Origin: Defluviitaleaceae bacterium
Lineage (GTDB): Bacteria > Bacillota > Clostridia > Lachnospirales > WQUN01
Assembly (NCBI GenBank): GCA_009781755.1
Contig: WQVD01000014.1
Coordinates: 1-62,580, forward strand
Length of the DNA stretch: 62,580 nucleotides
Reading direction: 5' to 3'
Below, piece after piece: positions 27,605-36,598 of this stretch. A program made the translations under genes and the position numbers. Within the stretch, counting starts at the first letter, position 1. The number at the start of each line of letters is the position of its first letter. Under the pieces are notes generated by a model that was not told where the DNA came from, searched no databases, and saw only the letters and a list, made by a program, of their open reading frames with translations.

Positions 27605-28540
27605 TTAAGCGCTATACCAAGACGGTTTGGGTGTGGTCAATTGATTAAACGCCTGCATATGGTTGGCGATATTACCCAAGCACAACGCCAGCGGGTCATA
27701 GGTCAAGTGATCGCCGCGTGTCTTTGCTGCCCAAGATACCAAAGCAAGCGAGCCATACGTAAGGTACAGCGCAAACACGCGCCAAAAATCATCGGGCACG
27801 TTGCCATTGAAGTATGCGTTAATCAAAGCGGTGGCGTATGCGGGTTTGATGTCGTGGTTGTTCAAGCCATGGAAGTCGTACCACGGGTCGCCGTATTCGG
27901 CGGTTTCCCAGTCCAGGATATGGATTTGCCCGTTTTCGTCCCGCGCGAAATTGTGGCAATGATAATCGCCGTGATACAGGGCAATATCACGATGGCGCAA
28001 AAGATGTTTATTTTCATTAAAGTACTGCTCGATTTGTGCGTGCCCCGGTATGGTGATTTCCAGCGCGTCAATTTGTTTGATGTAGTTGGAAAAACGGGTG
28101 GTGTAATAATCGTACCAGTGATTTGCGTTGTGGGGTGCCGTGTCGGGTTTGATTTGATGGATTTTTCTTAAAATGTTACCTGCCGTGGTGCCCAATTGAT
28201 GCAGTGCGCGATCGTCTGCTTTGTAATACGCATCGGAGCCATCGCTCCCCGGGCACCAAGATAGAAGTTGGTACGCATATTCGCATACGCCGTCTTGGTA
28301 TGTGCCCAACGCGATGGGGATATGGGTGGGCACGCCCGCTTCATGCACACGTACCAGCGTGCGATATGTGCGCTCCATTTTGTCAAAGTGCGTAATATCG
28401 GCAACACGCAAGAGTTTATTTTCGTTATTTTGAGTGGTGACAAAGTATTTTTGTTCGGTTGAAAAGCCTTTTTGAATTAACGCCACCGATGTGAACGTTT
28501 CGACCCCGGGAATTTGATGAAAAATGCGCTGCCAATCCAT
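27605..28540 (-). CDS. Aminoglycoside/choline phosphotransferase-family kinase
   Basis: A 311-residue protein kinase-like enzyme of the APH/CotS group. The catalytic loop is YHGDYHCHNF and the metal-binding segment is HILDWETAEYGDPWYDF, both intact. The N-lobe lysine is probably in ENKLLRVADI. Substrate could be a drug, a small alcohol or an amine. Family membership alone does not imply antibiotic resistance. The ATG at 28540 with GGGTGA upstream is preferred to a longer form. It is divergent from the BRO-like gene. Confidence 0.85.
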   Translation of the reverse strand: MDWQRIFHQIPGVETFTSVALIQKGFSTEQKYFVTTQNNENKLLRVADITHFDKMERTYRTLVRVHEAGVPTHIPIALGTYQDGVCEYAYQLLSWCPGSDGSDAYYKADDRALHQLGTTAGNILRKIHQIKPDTAPHNANHWYDYYTTRFSNYIKQIDALEITIPGHAQIEQYFNENKHLLRHRDIALYHGDYHCHNFARDENGQIHILDWETAEYGDPWYDFHGLNNHDIKPAYATALINAYFNGNVPDDFWRVFALYLTYGSLALVSWAAKTRGDHLTYDPLALCLGNIANHMQAFNQLTTPKPSWYSA

Positions 28541-28624
28541 GGTGTCACCCCTGTTTCTATTATTTATCCCCCGCATATGGTACGATTGCGCATGATTTGC
28601 ATATCACTACTGGGAGCAAAAACC

Positions 28625-29074
28625 ATGCAGGAACAAACATTAACCGATTTCATAAAAGAGCACAACATCCGTGCTATGTGGGACGAGACTTCATTGAAGT
28701 GGTGGTTCTCTGCCATTGACCTTTGCGCGGCGTTGCGCGGGTGCGATTATTTGACCGCGCGCAATTATTATCATTGGTGGAAGCACAAACGCGCGGCCGA
28801 CGACAACCAAGCTATTAGCACCACTAATAGCTTGAAATTCGAAGCCCCCAACGGCAAGCGGCATTATACAACGGCGGTGGATACCGACGGGGCGCTGCGC
28901 ATGATACAAACCCTGCCCGGGGCAAGGGCGGACGCGCTGCGTTTATCGTTGGTGGCAAGCATGCAGCGCGACGATGCGGTTTTGGCGCAATTCGACCAAT
29001 TGGGCACCGCCAACCGTGACCAACCGCAGGCCGAAATGCACTTGCAAACCGTCACTAAGCAACCCATTGTGTGA
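28625..29074 (+). CDS. BRO N-terminal-like / phage antirepressor-like protein
   Basis: A 149-residue protein from the chosen ATG. Residues 12-110 match the BRO-N/antirepressor pattern: IRAMWDETSLKWWFSAIDLCAAL, RNYYHWWKHKRA, then APNGKRHYTTAVDTDGALRMIQTLPG. These domains bind DNA and are common in phages and also as solitary chromosomal genes. GGGAG lies before the ATG. The long in-frame upstream extension has no ribosome binding site and overlaps the divergent kinase gene, so it is not used. No other phage gene is near. Confidence 0.8.
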   Translation: MQEQTLTDFIKEHNIRAMWDETSLKWWFSAIDLCAALRGCDYLTARNYYHWWKHKRAADDNQAISTTNSLKFEAPNGKRHYTTAVDTDGALRMIQTLPGARADALRLSLVASMQRDDAVLAQFDQLGTANRDQPQAEMHLQTVTKQPIV

Positions 29075-29178
29075 CCGACGGCAGGCAATCCACAGCAACC
29101 CCTTCCCCCGCAATGGAGTACGATTTATAATGGCACCGTAACCATTTATCGACCGTTTGTTGGATTAAGGAGGAAACC

Positions 29179-30321
29179 ATGCGCGAAATTAACATCGCCT
29201 TCATCGGCACGGGCATCATCGCCCACCAGCACGCCCGCCTCTACGCCGAAATCCCGGGCGTTAACGTCATCGCCGCGTGCGATATCGACGCGACCAAGCT
29301 GGGCGTCTTCTGCGACCAATACAAAATCTCCCATCGCTACACCGATTACCGCGCGCTGCTCCAACGCGACGACATCGTGGCGGTGGACGTCAACCTCCAC
29401 AATAATTTGCACAAGCCCATGAGCATCGCCGTCATGGCCGCCGGCAAGCATTGCTATTGCGAAAAACCCATGGCCGGGTCGTACATCGACGCGTTGGCCA
29501 TGCAGCAAGCCGCCGCGCAATACGGCAAGAAATTGCACATCCAACTGGCCCGCATCTACGACCCCGCCACCGCCTGCGCCAAAACATTGATGGAACGCGG
29601 CCGCTTGGGCGAGGTGTATCACGCGCGCTCCTATGGATACCGCCGCCGCGGCCGCCCCTTCGTGGATGGCTACGCCGAGAAGGAATTCGTCAACAGCCAA
29701 ACGGCGGGGCACGGTGCGTTGTATGACATGGGCGTGTATCACATCTCGCGCCTGCTGTACTTATTGGAAACGCCCAAAGTCGAGCGCATCAGCGGCAACG
29801 TGTATCAGCAGGTACCCATGAACGAAGCCCGCCGCATCGAGTCCGCTTACGATGTAGAGGAGCTGGGCGTGGGGCTGGTCAAATTCGAAGGCGGCCTGAC
29901 CATGGACATCTTGGAATCCTGGGCCATCAACGGCGGGGAATTCCCGCAATCAAGCGTCCACGGCTCGCTGGGTGGCATCCAATTCGCCAACGAGCGCGAG
30001 TTGAAATTCTTCACCGAAATTGAAGACTACCCCGCCAACTGCACGCTGGACGTAGCCGCCGAACAATACCGCAAGCGCAAGGTCGATCCCGATTTGTGGA
30101 TGTACGGCAATTCGCAAGCACACTGGATCGGCATCCTGCGCGGCGAGGTCACGCCCATCAACACAGCAGAAATCGCCTTGCAAACCATGCTCATCTCCGA
30201 AGGGATTTTCCTGTCCGGGTTGCTCAACCGCGAAGTTACGGCAGATGAAATCCCGGAGTTGTGCAGCTCCAACGCCACCACGCGGCAGGAGACGGCCGTG
30301 GGCGTGTTTGAGTATGTATGA
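29179..30321 (+). CDS. Gfo/Idh/MocA family NAD(P)-dependent oxidoreductase
   Basis: A 380-residue sugar-type dehydrogenase. The N-terminal Rossmann motif is IGTGIIAHQHA and the catalytic segment is CEKPMA. The C-terminal alpha/beta domain includes HGALYDMGVYHISRLLYLL with the likely catalytic His. AAGGAGG precedes the ATG. With the isomerase gene at 31489 it suggests use or modification of a polyol or sugar, but the two are separated by other genes and no transporter is present. Confidence 0.92.
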   Translation: MREINIAFIGTGIIAHQHARLYAEIPGVNVIAACDIDATKLGVFCDQYKISHRYTDYRALLQRDDIVAVDVNLHNNLHKPMSIAVMAAGKHCYCEKPMAGSYIDALAMQQAAAQYGKKLHIQLARIYDPATACAKTLMERGRLGEVYHARSYGYRRRGRPFVDGYAEKEFVNSQTAGHGALYDMGVYHISRLLYLLETPKVERISGNVYQQVPMNEARRIESAYDVEELGVGLVKFEGGLTMDILESWAINGGEFPQSSVHGSLGGIQFANERELKFFTEIEDYPANCTLDVAAEQYRKRKVDPDLWMYGNSQAHWIGILRGEVTPINTAEIALQTMLISEGIFLSGLLNREVTADEIPELCSSNATTRQETAVGVFEYV

Positions 30322-30337
30322 TAATGGAGGTCGAATC

Positions 30338-30558
30338 ATGATTACCTATCATATTAATATTTTTACAGTGCAGAGGACGAAGGGTTTATTGCCGATATAC
30401 CCGATTTAAAATCCTGCTCGGCGTTTGGCGAAACACCGGAATGCGCACTAAACGAAGTTTTGATTGCACAAAAAGCATGGTTGGAAGCCGCCATCGAAAC
30501 ACAGCGTGCGATTCCAACACCCAAATACAAGCCTATGATTTATCAAATCGCACAATGA
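30338..30558 (+). pseudogene. HicB-like antitoxin gene broken by a one-base frameshift
   Basis: GGAGG at 30326-30330 is followed by ATG and MITYHINIF. After a run of five T (30360-30364) the frame must shift by one base to continue as SAEDEGFIADIPDLKSC, then FGETPECALNEVLIAQKAWL and a stop at 30556-30558. This is a complete HicB-fold antitoxin (about 73 residues) if one T is restored. No hicA toxin gene is adjacent, so selection to keep the antitoxin may have been lost. A sequencing error in the T-run is the alternative. Confidence 0.7.
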
Positions 30559-30569
30559 TTGTATAAATT

Positions 30570-31316
30570 ATGACCCGACTTGCAAAAATTTTGCGTATCG
30601 TCTTAATTACCCTTGGCATTCTTTTATTAATTAATTACATCGGCTTGATGATTATAGGAAATGTACATTTTGGAAATAAAATGGTGGCATTGGCGGCGGT
30701 TGTTTTAGTGGTTTATGCCTTTTTCATGAATAAGCTGCCAAAGTGGGTGCATATGACGGTTATATTGGCTTGTTTGATACCGATTGTGTTTTCGACTTTT
30801 TTGGCGGTGTACGGCAATCGGGACGTTCCGTATGAGGCAGAAGTGGATGTAGTCATCGTCTTGGGGGCGGGGTTGCGCGGTGAAGAACCCGGTACGCACC
30901 TGGCCGCCCGATTGGATGCCGCCGCTGAATTTTTGCATCGCGACCCGCACGCGATGGTCATCGTAAGCGGCGGGTATGGCATAAATGCAACCATTTCCGA
31001 AGCGGAAGCCATGGCGCGGTATTTGATTGCGCTGGGTATCGCGCCGGACCGCATCCGACTCGAAAACCGATCGACCTCGACCTATGAAAACCTCCGCTTC
31101 TCTCTTGAAATCATGGAAAATTATTTTTATAACCCGCACGGCACAACGGCGGTGGTGGTGACCAACCAATTTCATATTTATCGCGCAACAAGGCAAGCGC
31201 GCAGGTTGGGCATGACCGCTGTGGTGCCGCTGGGCGCGCCGACCCCGCGATCCGGCGTGCTGTCCAATTATTTTCGCGAAATGTTGGCAGTGGTTAATTT
31301 TTGGGTTTTTAGTTAG
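30570..31316 (+). CDS. YdcF family (DUF218) membrane protein
   Basis: A 248-residue protein with three N-terminal membrane helices (about 8-28, 36-52, 59-80) and a DUF218 domain outside or at the membrane. Features are VIVLGAGLRGEEPGTHLAARLDAA, IVSGGYG, ISEAEAMARYLIALGI, ENRSTSTYENLRFS and VVTNQFHIYRATRQARRLG. This is the SanA/YdcF pattern, with proposed roles in envelope lipid or SAM binding. No strong ribosome binding site is seen. It starts 11 bp after the broken HicB. Confidence 0.88.
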   Translation: MTRLAKILRIVLITLGILLLINYIGLMIIGNVHFGNKMVALAAVVLVVYAFFMNKLPKWVHMTVILACLIPIVFSTFLAVYGNRDVPYEAEVDVVIVLGAGLRGEEPGTHLAARLDAAAEFLHRDPHAMVIVSGGYGINATISEAEAMARYLIALGIAPDRIRLENRSTSTYENLRFSLEIMENYFYNPHGTTAVVVTNQFHIYRATRQARRLGMTAVVPLGAPTPRSGVLSNYFREMLAVVNFWVFS

Positions 31317-31319
31317 GCC

Positions 31320-31470
31320 GGAAAAATTCCGTTAAAGCGGAATTGCCCCGTTCCCAAACTGCGAAAATCCGCAGTTTGCTCACTTGTTTAAGCGAGAAAA
31401 ATTCCGCTAAAGCGGAATTGCCCCGTTCGCACAAATTGCGGGTGGTGCGTTCCGCAATTCACTCACTTGC
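31320..31470. repeat. Two diverged tandem copies of a hairpin-rich unit
   Basis: The sequence GAAAAATTCCG-T/C-TAAAGCGGAATTGCCCCGTTC occurs at about 31320 and again at about 31405. Each copy is followed by a different palindrome and then by TCACTTG. Each contains a strong AATTCCG...CGGAATT hairpin. The unit lies between ydcF and the isomerase gene, upstream of the latter's ribosome binding site, so it would be in its leader RNA or act as an attenuator. Confidence 0.65.
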
Positions 31471-31488
31471 ATAGAGGAGGTCATCCCA

Positions 31489-32310
31489 TTGAAAGCACTC
31501 CCCCCCGGTTGGAAAGACAACCAAGAACCCGGCACCACCGCTCTACCCCTGGCCACGCAGCTCTTCCCCGTAGCGGCAGACTTTGACCGCGACAAGCGGG
31601 GCACGCTACGCATCATCAAAGAAGCGGGGTACGACGGCGTAGAATTCTTCGGCGGCTTGAAGTACACCGCGCACGAAATCAAGCACGCCATGGACGACGC
31701 GGGCTTGCAAATTGCGGGCTGGCACACCCCGTGGGATTACCTCTCGCCCGAAAATATTTATTCGACCATCACGTACAATCAAGTGCTGGGCAATCAATTT
31801 TTAATCGTGCCGTGGCGGCCGGATGAAGTGCTGGCTACGCGTGATTCATGTTTGCAATTCGCGGCGGAGTTGACATGGACGGCCGATGTGCTGGCGCAGC
31901 ACGGCATGGTCACGGGCTACCATAACCACGCCATGGAGTTCAAACCCACGACCGATACGGGCGAGCTGCCTTGGGATATCATCGCGCAAAACACGCCCTC
32001 CACGGTCATCATGCAAAATGACATCGGCAATGGCATGGCGGGCGGCGGCGACATGATGGGCTTGCTCAAGAAATATCCCGGACGCGGCACAACCGTGCAT
32101 GTCAAGCCCTTCGCCCCCAACCGCGAGGCCACGTTCTTTGACGCGCCCAATTGCTCCATCGATTGGGATGACTACTTCACCGTGTGCCGCCAATTTGCGG
32201 GCACGCGTTGGTATATCATCGAATATTTGGACCGCAAGCAATTCCCCGATGACCCCATGGCCGGGCTGGCCGCATCGGCGAAGTGGTTTCGGAACCGCGC
32301 ACAATCCTAA
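31489..32310 (+). CDS. Sugar phosphate isomerase/epimerase (xylose isomerase-like TIM barrel)
   Basis: A 273-residue AP-endonuclease-2-type TIM barrel protein. IIKEAGYDGVEFFGG gives the first barrel part, GYHNHAMEF a metal-binding His region, MQNDIGNGMAGG a metal Asp region, VHVKPF a further His, and WYIIEYLDRKQ the final Glu. Length is normal. The start is TTG at 31489 with GAGGAGG 8 bp upstream. Substrate unknown. The stop codon lies inside the left arm of the long hairpin described below. Confidence 0.9.
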   Translation: MKALPPGWKDNQEPGTTALPLATQLFPVAADFDRDKRGTLRIIKEAGYDGVEFFGGLKYTAHEIKHAMDDAGLQIAGWHTPWDYLSPENIYSTITYNQVLGNQFLIVPWRPDEVLATRDSCLQFAAELTWTADVLAQHGMVTGYHNHAMEFKPTTDTGELPWDIIAQNTPSTVIMQNDIGNGMAGGGDMMGLLKKYPGRGTTVHVKPFAPNREATFFDAPNCSIDWDDYFTVCRQFAGTRWYIIEYLDRKQFPDDPMAGLAASAKWFRNRAQS

Positions 32311-32458
32311 TCTCAAGTAACAAAGCGGACCATCGCGCAGCCTATTTGTACAAGCCTGCGTCAGCACCTCCTTACGTGCCGCCGGCACGCTTCGTCGGCA
32401 CTTCCTTGCCTTATACAAATATTCTGCACGCTAGTCCACTTCGTTACATGGGATTAGG
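32306..32458. repeat. 153-bp long imperfect palindrome, MITE-like or structured RNA
   Basis: The outer arms 32306-32330 and 32434-32458 pair over 25 bp with about five mismatches. Inner segments pair as well (ATTTGTACAAG near 32344 with CTTATACAAAT near 32410), and a GTGCCGCCGGCAC hairpin lies at the centre. It fills the whole gap between the isomerase gene and addB. No transposase is encoded. Confidence 0.7.
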
Positions 32459-32475
32459 ATTAGGATGGCGATTTA

Positions 32476-35400
32476 ATGGCATTGCAATTCATCACGGGGC
32501 CGCCGGGCTCGGGCAAAACTACCCATTGTCTGGCGGCCATTAATCGGGAAGTCCCCGGAACTGCTCCGCTGTACTATTTGGTGCCGGAGCAGTTTTCGTT
32601 GCAATCGGAACGGTTGATTTTGCAAGACCGCGCCGCGATGATACGCGTGCAGGTGTTGAGCTTTAACCGCATGGCGTATCGGTTGTTTGGCGCGTTGGGG
32701 GGGCCGCCGGGGCGCTTGGCGGATGACCTCGCCAAGGCCATGCTCCTGCGCAAAATCCTCATCGAAAACGCCGACGCGTTGCAATATTACCAAAGCGCAC
32801 ACGACAAGCCCGGTTTTGTGGACGCACTGGCGGCGACCTTGACGGAGTTAAATCACTACCGCGTCACGGCGTCGGATTTGCTGGCGCGGGTGGAGGTGGG
32901 CGGTCATGCGGCGAGTTTCCGCCATGTAAATGTTGCCGCCACCATTAACACCGACCCCGTACTAAACACCAAGCTCGCCGACTTGGCACTGTTGCTGCGC
33001 AAATACCGCGAAGCCGTGGACGGGCAATTCCTGTTAACCGACGACATGATGGATTTGCTATGCGCCCGCATTGAAGCACACGACGGCGACATTCCACTGT
33101 TGGACGGCGCGTTTATTTGGGTGGATGGCTTCTCCGGTTTCACTCCGCAAGAGCGCGCGGTGTTAGTGTTGCTGGCAAAGCGCGCGGCGTATATGGGTAT
33201 TACACTCACCACGCGCGACACACCCAATACCCCCCCGCGCATTGACCCCTTGTGCGCCGCGCCGCGCCACACGCAAGCCATCCTCACCCGCGATGTTAAA
33301 CGCGCACTTATCCCCGTGCACCCCCCCATACATATGCCAAGCAACCACCGCCACGCGGCCAACCCCGCGCTTGCGTTTTTCGTGGAACGGTACGCGGTAC
33401 GCTCCGCAGATTTGGATAAAAACGCATTCCCCGGTGCCACCCCCATCACCATCCACCCCGCTGCCAACCCCTACGCCGCCGTCCTCACCGCCGCCGCTGT
33501 GGTGCACGATTGGACCACGCAACGCAGCTACCAATACAGCGACATTGCCATCGTGTGCGGCGACCGCTCCCGCTACGAGAAAATCTTACAAACCGCCTTC
33601 GACCGCGTGGGGATTCCGTTGTTCATCGACACCGAGATTTCGATTTTACCGCATCCGTTGACGGAATTGATACGCGCCGCATTCGACATCGTCATCCGCA
33701 ATCACAGCTACGAAAGCGTTTTTCGATTCTTAAAAACCGGGCTGACCAACATCGCACCCGATGACATCGACCGATTGGAAAATTACGCACTGGCGCAGGG
33801 CTTAAACGGCTTCCGCTGGCAATACCCCCTGCGCGACCCGCAGTTCGAAGTCAACCGGTCGCAACTTGCGACCATTTTGAAATTCATCCCCCGCGCCGAG
33901 AAAAAGGACACCGTACTTTCCTTTGCCCGCGCGGTATTTAACATGCTGGACGCGCTGGAAGTCCCCACCACACTGGCGCGCAAATTTGACGAAGCCATGG
34001 CCGCAGGCGACACCGCAACCGCACGTTTGCACAAGCAAATTTGGCCCAAAATATGCGAAGTCTTCGACAAACTGGTGGAAGTCTTGGGCGACACGCAGAT
34101 ATCCACCCGCGACTTTGCGGCGTTGTTGGATGCAGGATTGACCCGCGCCGGGCTGGGGCGCATCCCCCCCACACTCAATCAAGTGGTGCTGGGCGATGCC
34201 ATGCGCTCGCGTTATCCCAAGCTCAAGGCCATGATTGTGCTGGGTGCCAACGACGGCATCCTGCCCCCCACGCCCGCCGCCCCCGGCCTGTTCACCGACG
34301 ACGAGCGCGAGCGTCTGCGCAACAGCGACTTAGAATTGGCTGCCGACCTCACCGACCGCCTGAACGAAAACCACTACGCTCTCTTCTGCACATTGGCGCA
34401 ACCCACCGAAGCCCTCGCATTCATCACCGCCGAAGCGGAAGCCGACGGCAAACCCCTGCGCCCTGCGCCCATTTTGCAAACATTACGCACCCTATTCCCC
34501 GCGCTCAAGCCCACGACGATAACCCCGGCGGCGGAATTCGCCCCGCTGCCTACCTGCCCCGCATCATCCACTATGATCGATGGCCTTTCCGCAACGAACA
34601 CAGCCAATTCGAATGTCCACCAAAACATGCAACCGATGACATTCGCCGACACGACGTACAATGACATTATTTCGAGCCGCGAAGATTGCAATGACAACGC
34701 TGCGGCGGCATCAAACATGGAAACACCGATACAACGAACCAACCGCATGCATGATATGGCTATGCTCGCACTACATCCCTCATCAGCAGCGGCAGCTTTC
34801 GGCCCGGTTCTATACACTACTGCCAGCCGATTGGAAGCCTACGCCCGCTGCCCCTTCGCCTATTTCGTCACCTACCTGCTGCGCGCCCGCCCGCGCAAGT
34901 TATACGAAGTACTACCCACCGATTTGGGCAACCTCTTCCACGGTGCGGTGGCATTATTTGCCGAGCGACATGGTTGGTCGCCGCGCACCAAAACCGAAAT
35001 CGACGCGCTCGTACTTCCCTTGGTTGAAGAACTCACCGCCGAAGACACCACCGCCTACCACGGCTCTGCCCGCAACCGCCACATCTTGGAAAAAGCCCGC
35101 CGCGTCTGCACCACGTCCATTTGGGCGCTCACCGCACAAATCGAAACGCAAATCCACACCGATGCTTACACGCCAACCTATTCCGAAATCGACCTGCCCG
35201 CCGCCCCACCCCTGCGCACATTTAACCAACGCGACCTGCACCTCTCCGGCCGCATCGACCGCGTAGATATCCGCACCGACAGCGGCACCAACTATGTAAA
35301 AATCATCGATTACAAATCCGGCACCGCCCGCTTCCACCCCGACGACGTGCGCACCGGCACGCGCCTGCAGCTGCCCCTGTACCTAAACGCCATGCTCCAC

Positions 35401-35694
35401 CATCCCGATATCCCCAACGCCAGACCCGGCGGCCTTTACTACTTCCCCATCGACGATCCACTCATCAAAACCGACGAGCCCCTATCGCCCACCGCCCGCG
35501 ATGCCGCACTGGTCAAGGCCTTCAAACCCTCCGGCATCGAACCCGATGAAACCCTGCTACATCAAGCAAATGAAACCACCCGTACCCTGGCCACCAAGCT
35601 AACGGACGGGTTGATATCGGCAACCCCCTGCCCCACCGGTGGTAAACTGCCCTGCGAATACTGCTTATATACCGCAGCATGCGGCGTGATGTAA
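32476..35694 (+). CDS. addB: ATP-dependent helicase/nuclease subunit AddB
   Basis: The 1072-residue B subunit of the AddAB enzyme, which processes DNA ends for recombination and finds Chi sites. Walker A is GPPGSGKTT at 8-16. The C-terminal nuclease has IIDYKSG with the catalytic D-x-K. Iron-sulfur cysteines are in YARCPFAYF and in CEYCLYTAAC near the end. A low-complexity insert is at about 685-760. A 30-bp copy of the intergenic palindromic repeat lies in-frame at 33850-33881 (encoding VNRSQLATILKF). The usual partner addA does not follow. It must be elsewhere, because AddB alone lacks full activity. Confidence 0.93.
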   Translation: MALQFITGPPGSGKTTHCLAAINREVPGTAPLYYLVPEQFSLQSERLILQDRAAMIRVQVLSFNRMAYRLFGALGGPPGRLADDLAKAMLLRKILIENADALQYYQSAHDKPGFVDALAATLTELNHYRVTASDLLARVEVGGHAASFRHVNVAATINTDPVLNTKLADLALLLRKYREAVDGQFLLTDDMMDLLCARIEAHDGDIPLLDGAFIWVDGFSGFTPQERAVLVLLAKRAAYMGITLTTRDTPNTPPRIDPLCAAPRHTQAILTRDVKRALIPVHPPIHMPSNHRHAANPALAFFVERYAVRSADLDKNAFPGATPITIHPAANPYAAVLTAAAVVHDWTTQRSYQYSDIAIVCGDRSRYEKILQTAFDRVGIPLFIDTEISILPHPLTELIRAAFDIVIRNHSYESVFRFLKTGLTNIAPDDIDRLENYALAQGLNGFRWQYPLRDPQFEVNRSQLATILKFIPRAEKKDTVLSFARAVFNMLDALEVPTTLARKFDEAMAAGDTATARLHKQIWPKICEVFDKLVEVLGDTQISTRDFAALLDAGLTRAGLGRIPPTLNQVVLGDAMRSRYPKLKAMIVLGANDGILPPTPAAPGLFTDDERERLRNSDLELAADLTDRLNENHYALFCTLAQPTEALAFITAEAEADGKPLRPAPILQTLRTLFPALKPTTITPAAEFAPLPTCPASSTMIDGLSATNTANSNVHQNMQPMTFADTTYNDIISSREDCNDNAAAASNMETPIQRTNRMHDMAMLALHPSSAAAAFGPVLYTTASRLEAYARCPFAYFVTYLLRARPRKLYEVLPTDLGNLFHGAVALFAERHGWSPRTKTEIDALVLPLVEELTAEDTTAYHGSARNRHILEKARRVCTTSIWALTAQIETQIHTDAYTPTYSEIDLPAAPPLRTFNQRDLHLSGRIDRVDIRTDSGTNYVKIIDYKSGTARFHPDDVRTGTRLQLPLYLNAMLHHPDIPNARPGGLYYFPIDDPLIKTDEPLSPTARDAALVKAFKPSGIEPDETLLHQANETTRTLATKLTDGLISATPCPTGGKLPCEYCLYTAACGVM
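33850..33881. repeat. Copy of palindromic hairpin B inside addB
   Basis: TCAACCGGTCGCAACTTGCG and the three following bases match hairpin B of the intergenic element with one difference. The right arm is diverged but keeps TTGAAATT. It is in frame and introduces no stop. Confidence 0.7.
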
Positions 35695-35726
35695 CCGTAC
35701 AAACCATTACCGAGGAGGGTCATTAA

Positions 35727-36590
35727 ATGAATCTGTACGATATTTTTACAGGATTGCTAAAAGCATTTCCCTTGCCCGAAGAAAAACAGGATACCGTCCA
35801 TTTTTCATTCGAATTCAACCATCCAAAATATGAACTGCTCAAAAACAAATATCCGATTCTCGATATTGCGGGCAGTGGCAACGACTTTTCCAAGGTTGCT
35901 AATCTAATGCATTGGATATCCGGCAATATTTATCACAAGGGTGATTATTCAGGTTCCATAGCCGCCAACGCCATCGATTATTTGGATCATGCATTTGGCA
36001 AGGACGCTTCACACGGCATTAATTGCGTGGCATTGTCCACCATTTTGTCGGACTGCCTTTTATCCATTGGCATCAAAGCCCGAAAAGTTTTTATCATGCC
36101 ATGTTCGCCCTACGACGGCGACAACCACGTGGTGGCGCAGGCCTATATCAAAGAAATGGACAAGTGGGTGATGTTTGACCCCACCCTCAACGCCTACCTC
36201 CACAACGAAAAAGGCGAATATTTGAGTTTGTTGGAACTGCGCAGCCACCTCGCCGACCAATCGCCGGTTTTCTTCAACAAGCAAGCAAAATACAATGACG
36301 ATGCATGGACAGAAGAAAGCGCAAAATCAAACATCGAATATTTGGCGAAGAACTTATTTTATTTCCAAATGTCAGAAATCAACACCTTCAACGAAGAAGA
36401 TGACTCCACGGGTACAGTGAAAAATCGCTTCATCACATTATGCCCGAAAGGATTTAATCCCAAGCAAACGCGCATAAACAACGTCGAATATAGGAGGCGG
36501 CAATACGGCGAACAACCCTGGATGATACAAGTCTTAGAATATGAAAAAAGCGCAAAATATTATTTTTGCGCTTCAACGGATTTTGAATAA
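35727..36590 (+). CDS. Transglutaminase-like domain protein
   Basis: A 287-residue cytoplasmic protein with a transglutaminase-like core. The probable catalytic triad is Cys in GINCVALSTILSDCLLSIGI, His in DNHVVAQAYI and Asp in WVMFDPTLNAY. No signal peptide is seen. GAGGAGG precedes the ATG by 8 bp. The C-terminal 90 residues are unknown. Such proteins are often predicted cysteine proteases rather than cross-linkers. The last codons overlap the terminator of the convergent gene. Confidence 0.85.
   Translation: MNLYDIFTGLLKAFPLPEEKQDTVHFSFEFNHPKYELLKNKYPILDIAGSGNDFSKVANLMHWISGNIYHKGDYSGSIAANAIDYLDHAFGKDASHGINCVALSTILSDCLLSIGIKARKVFIMPCSPYDGDNHVVAQAYIKEMDKWVMFDPTLNAYLHNEKGEYLSLLELRSHLADQSPVFFNKQAKYNDDAWTEESAKSNIEYLAKNLFYFQMSEINTFNEEDDSTGTVKNRFITLCPKGFNPKQTRINNVEYRRRQYGEQPWMIQVLEYEKSAKYYFCASTDFE
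36544..36573 (-). terminator. Terminator of the convergent gene, inside the transglutaminase 3' end
   Basis: The stem AAGCGCAAAA/TTTTGCGCTT is followed on the minus strand by TTTTTT (36544-36549). It terminates the gene ending at 36599 while being coding for the plus-strand gene. Confidence 0.7.
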
Positions 36591-36598
36591 ATAATTAT

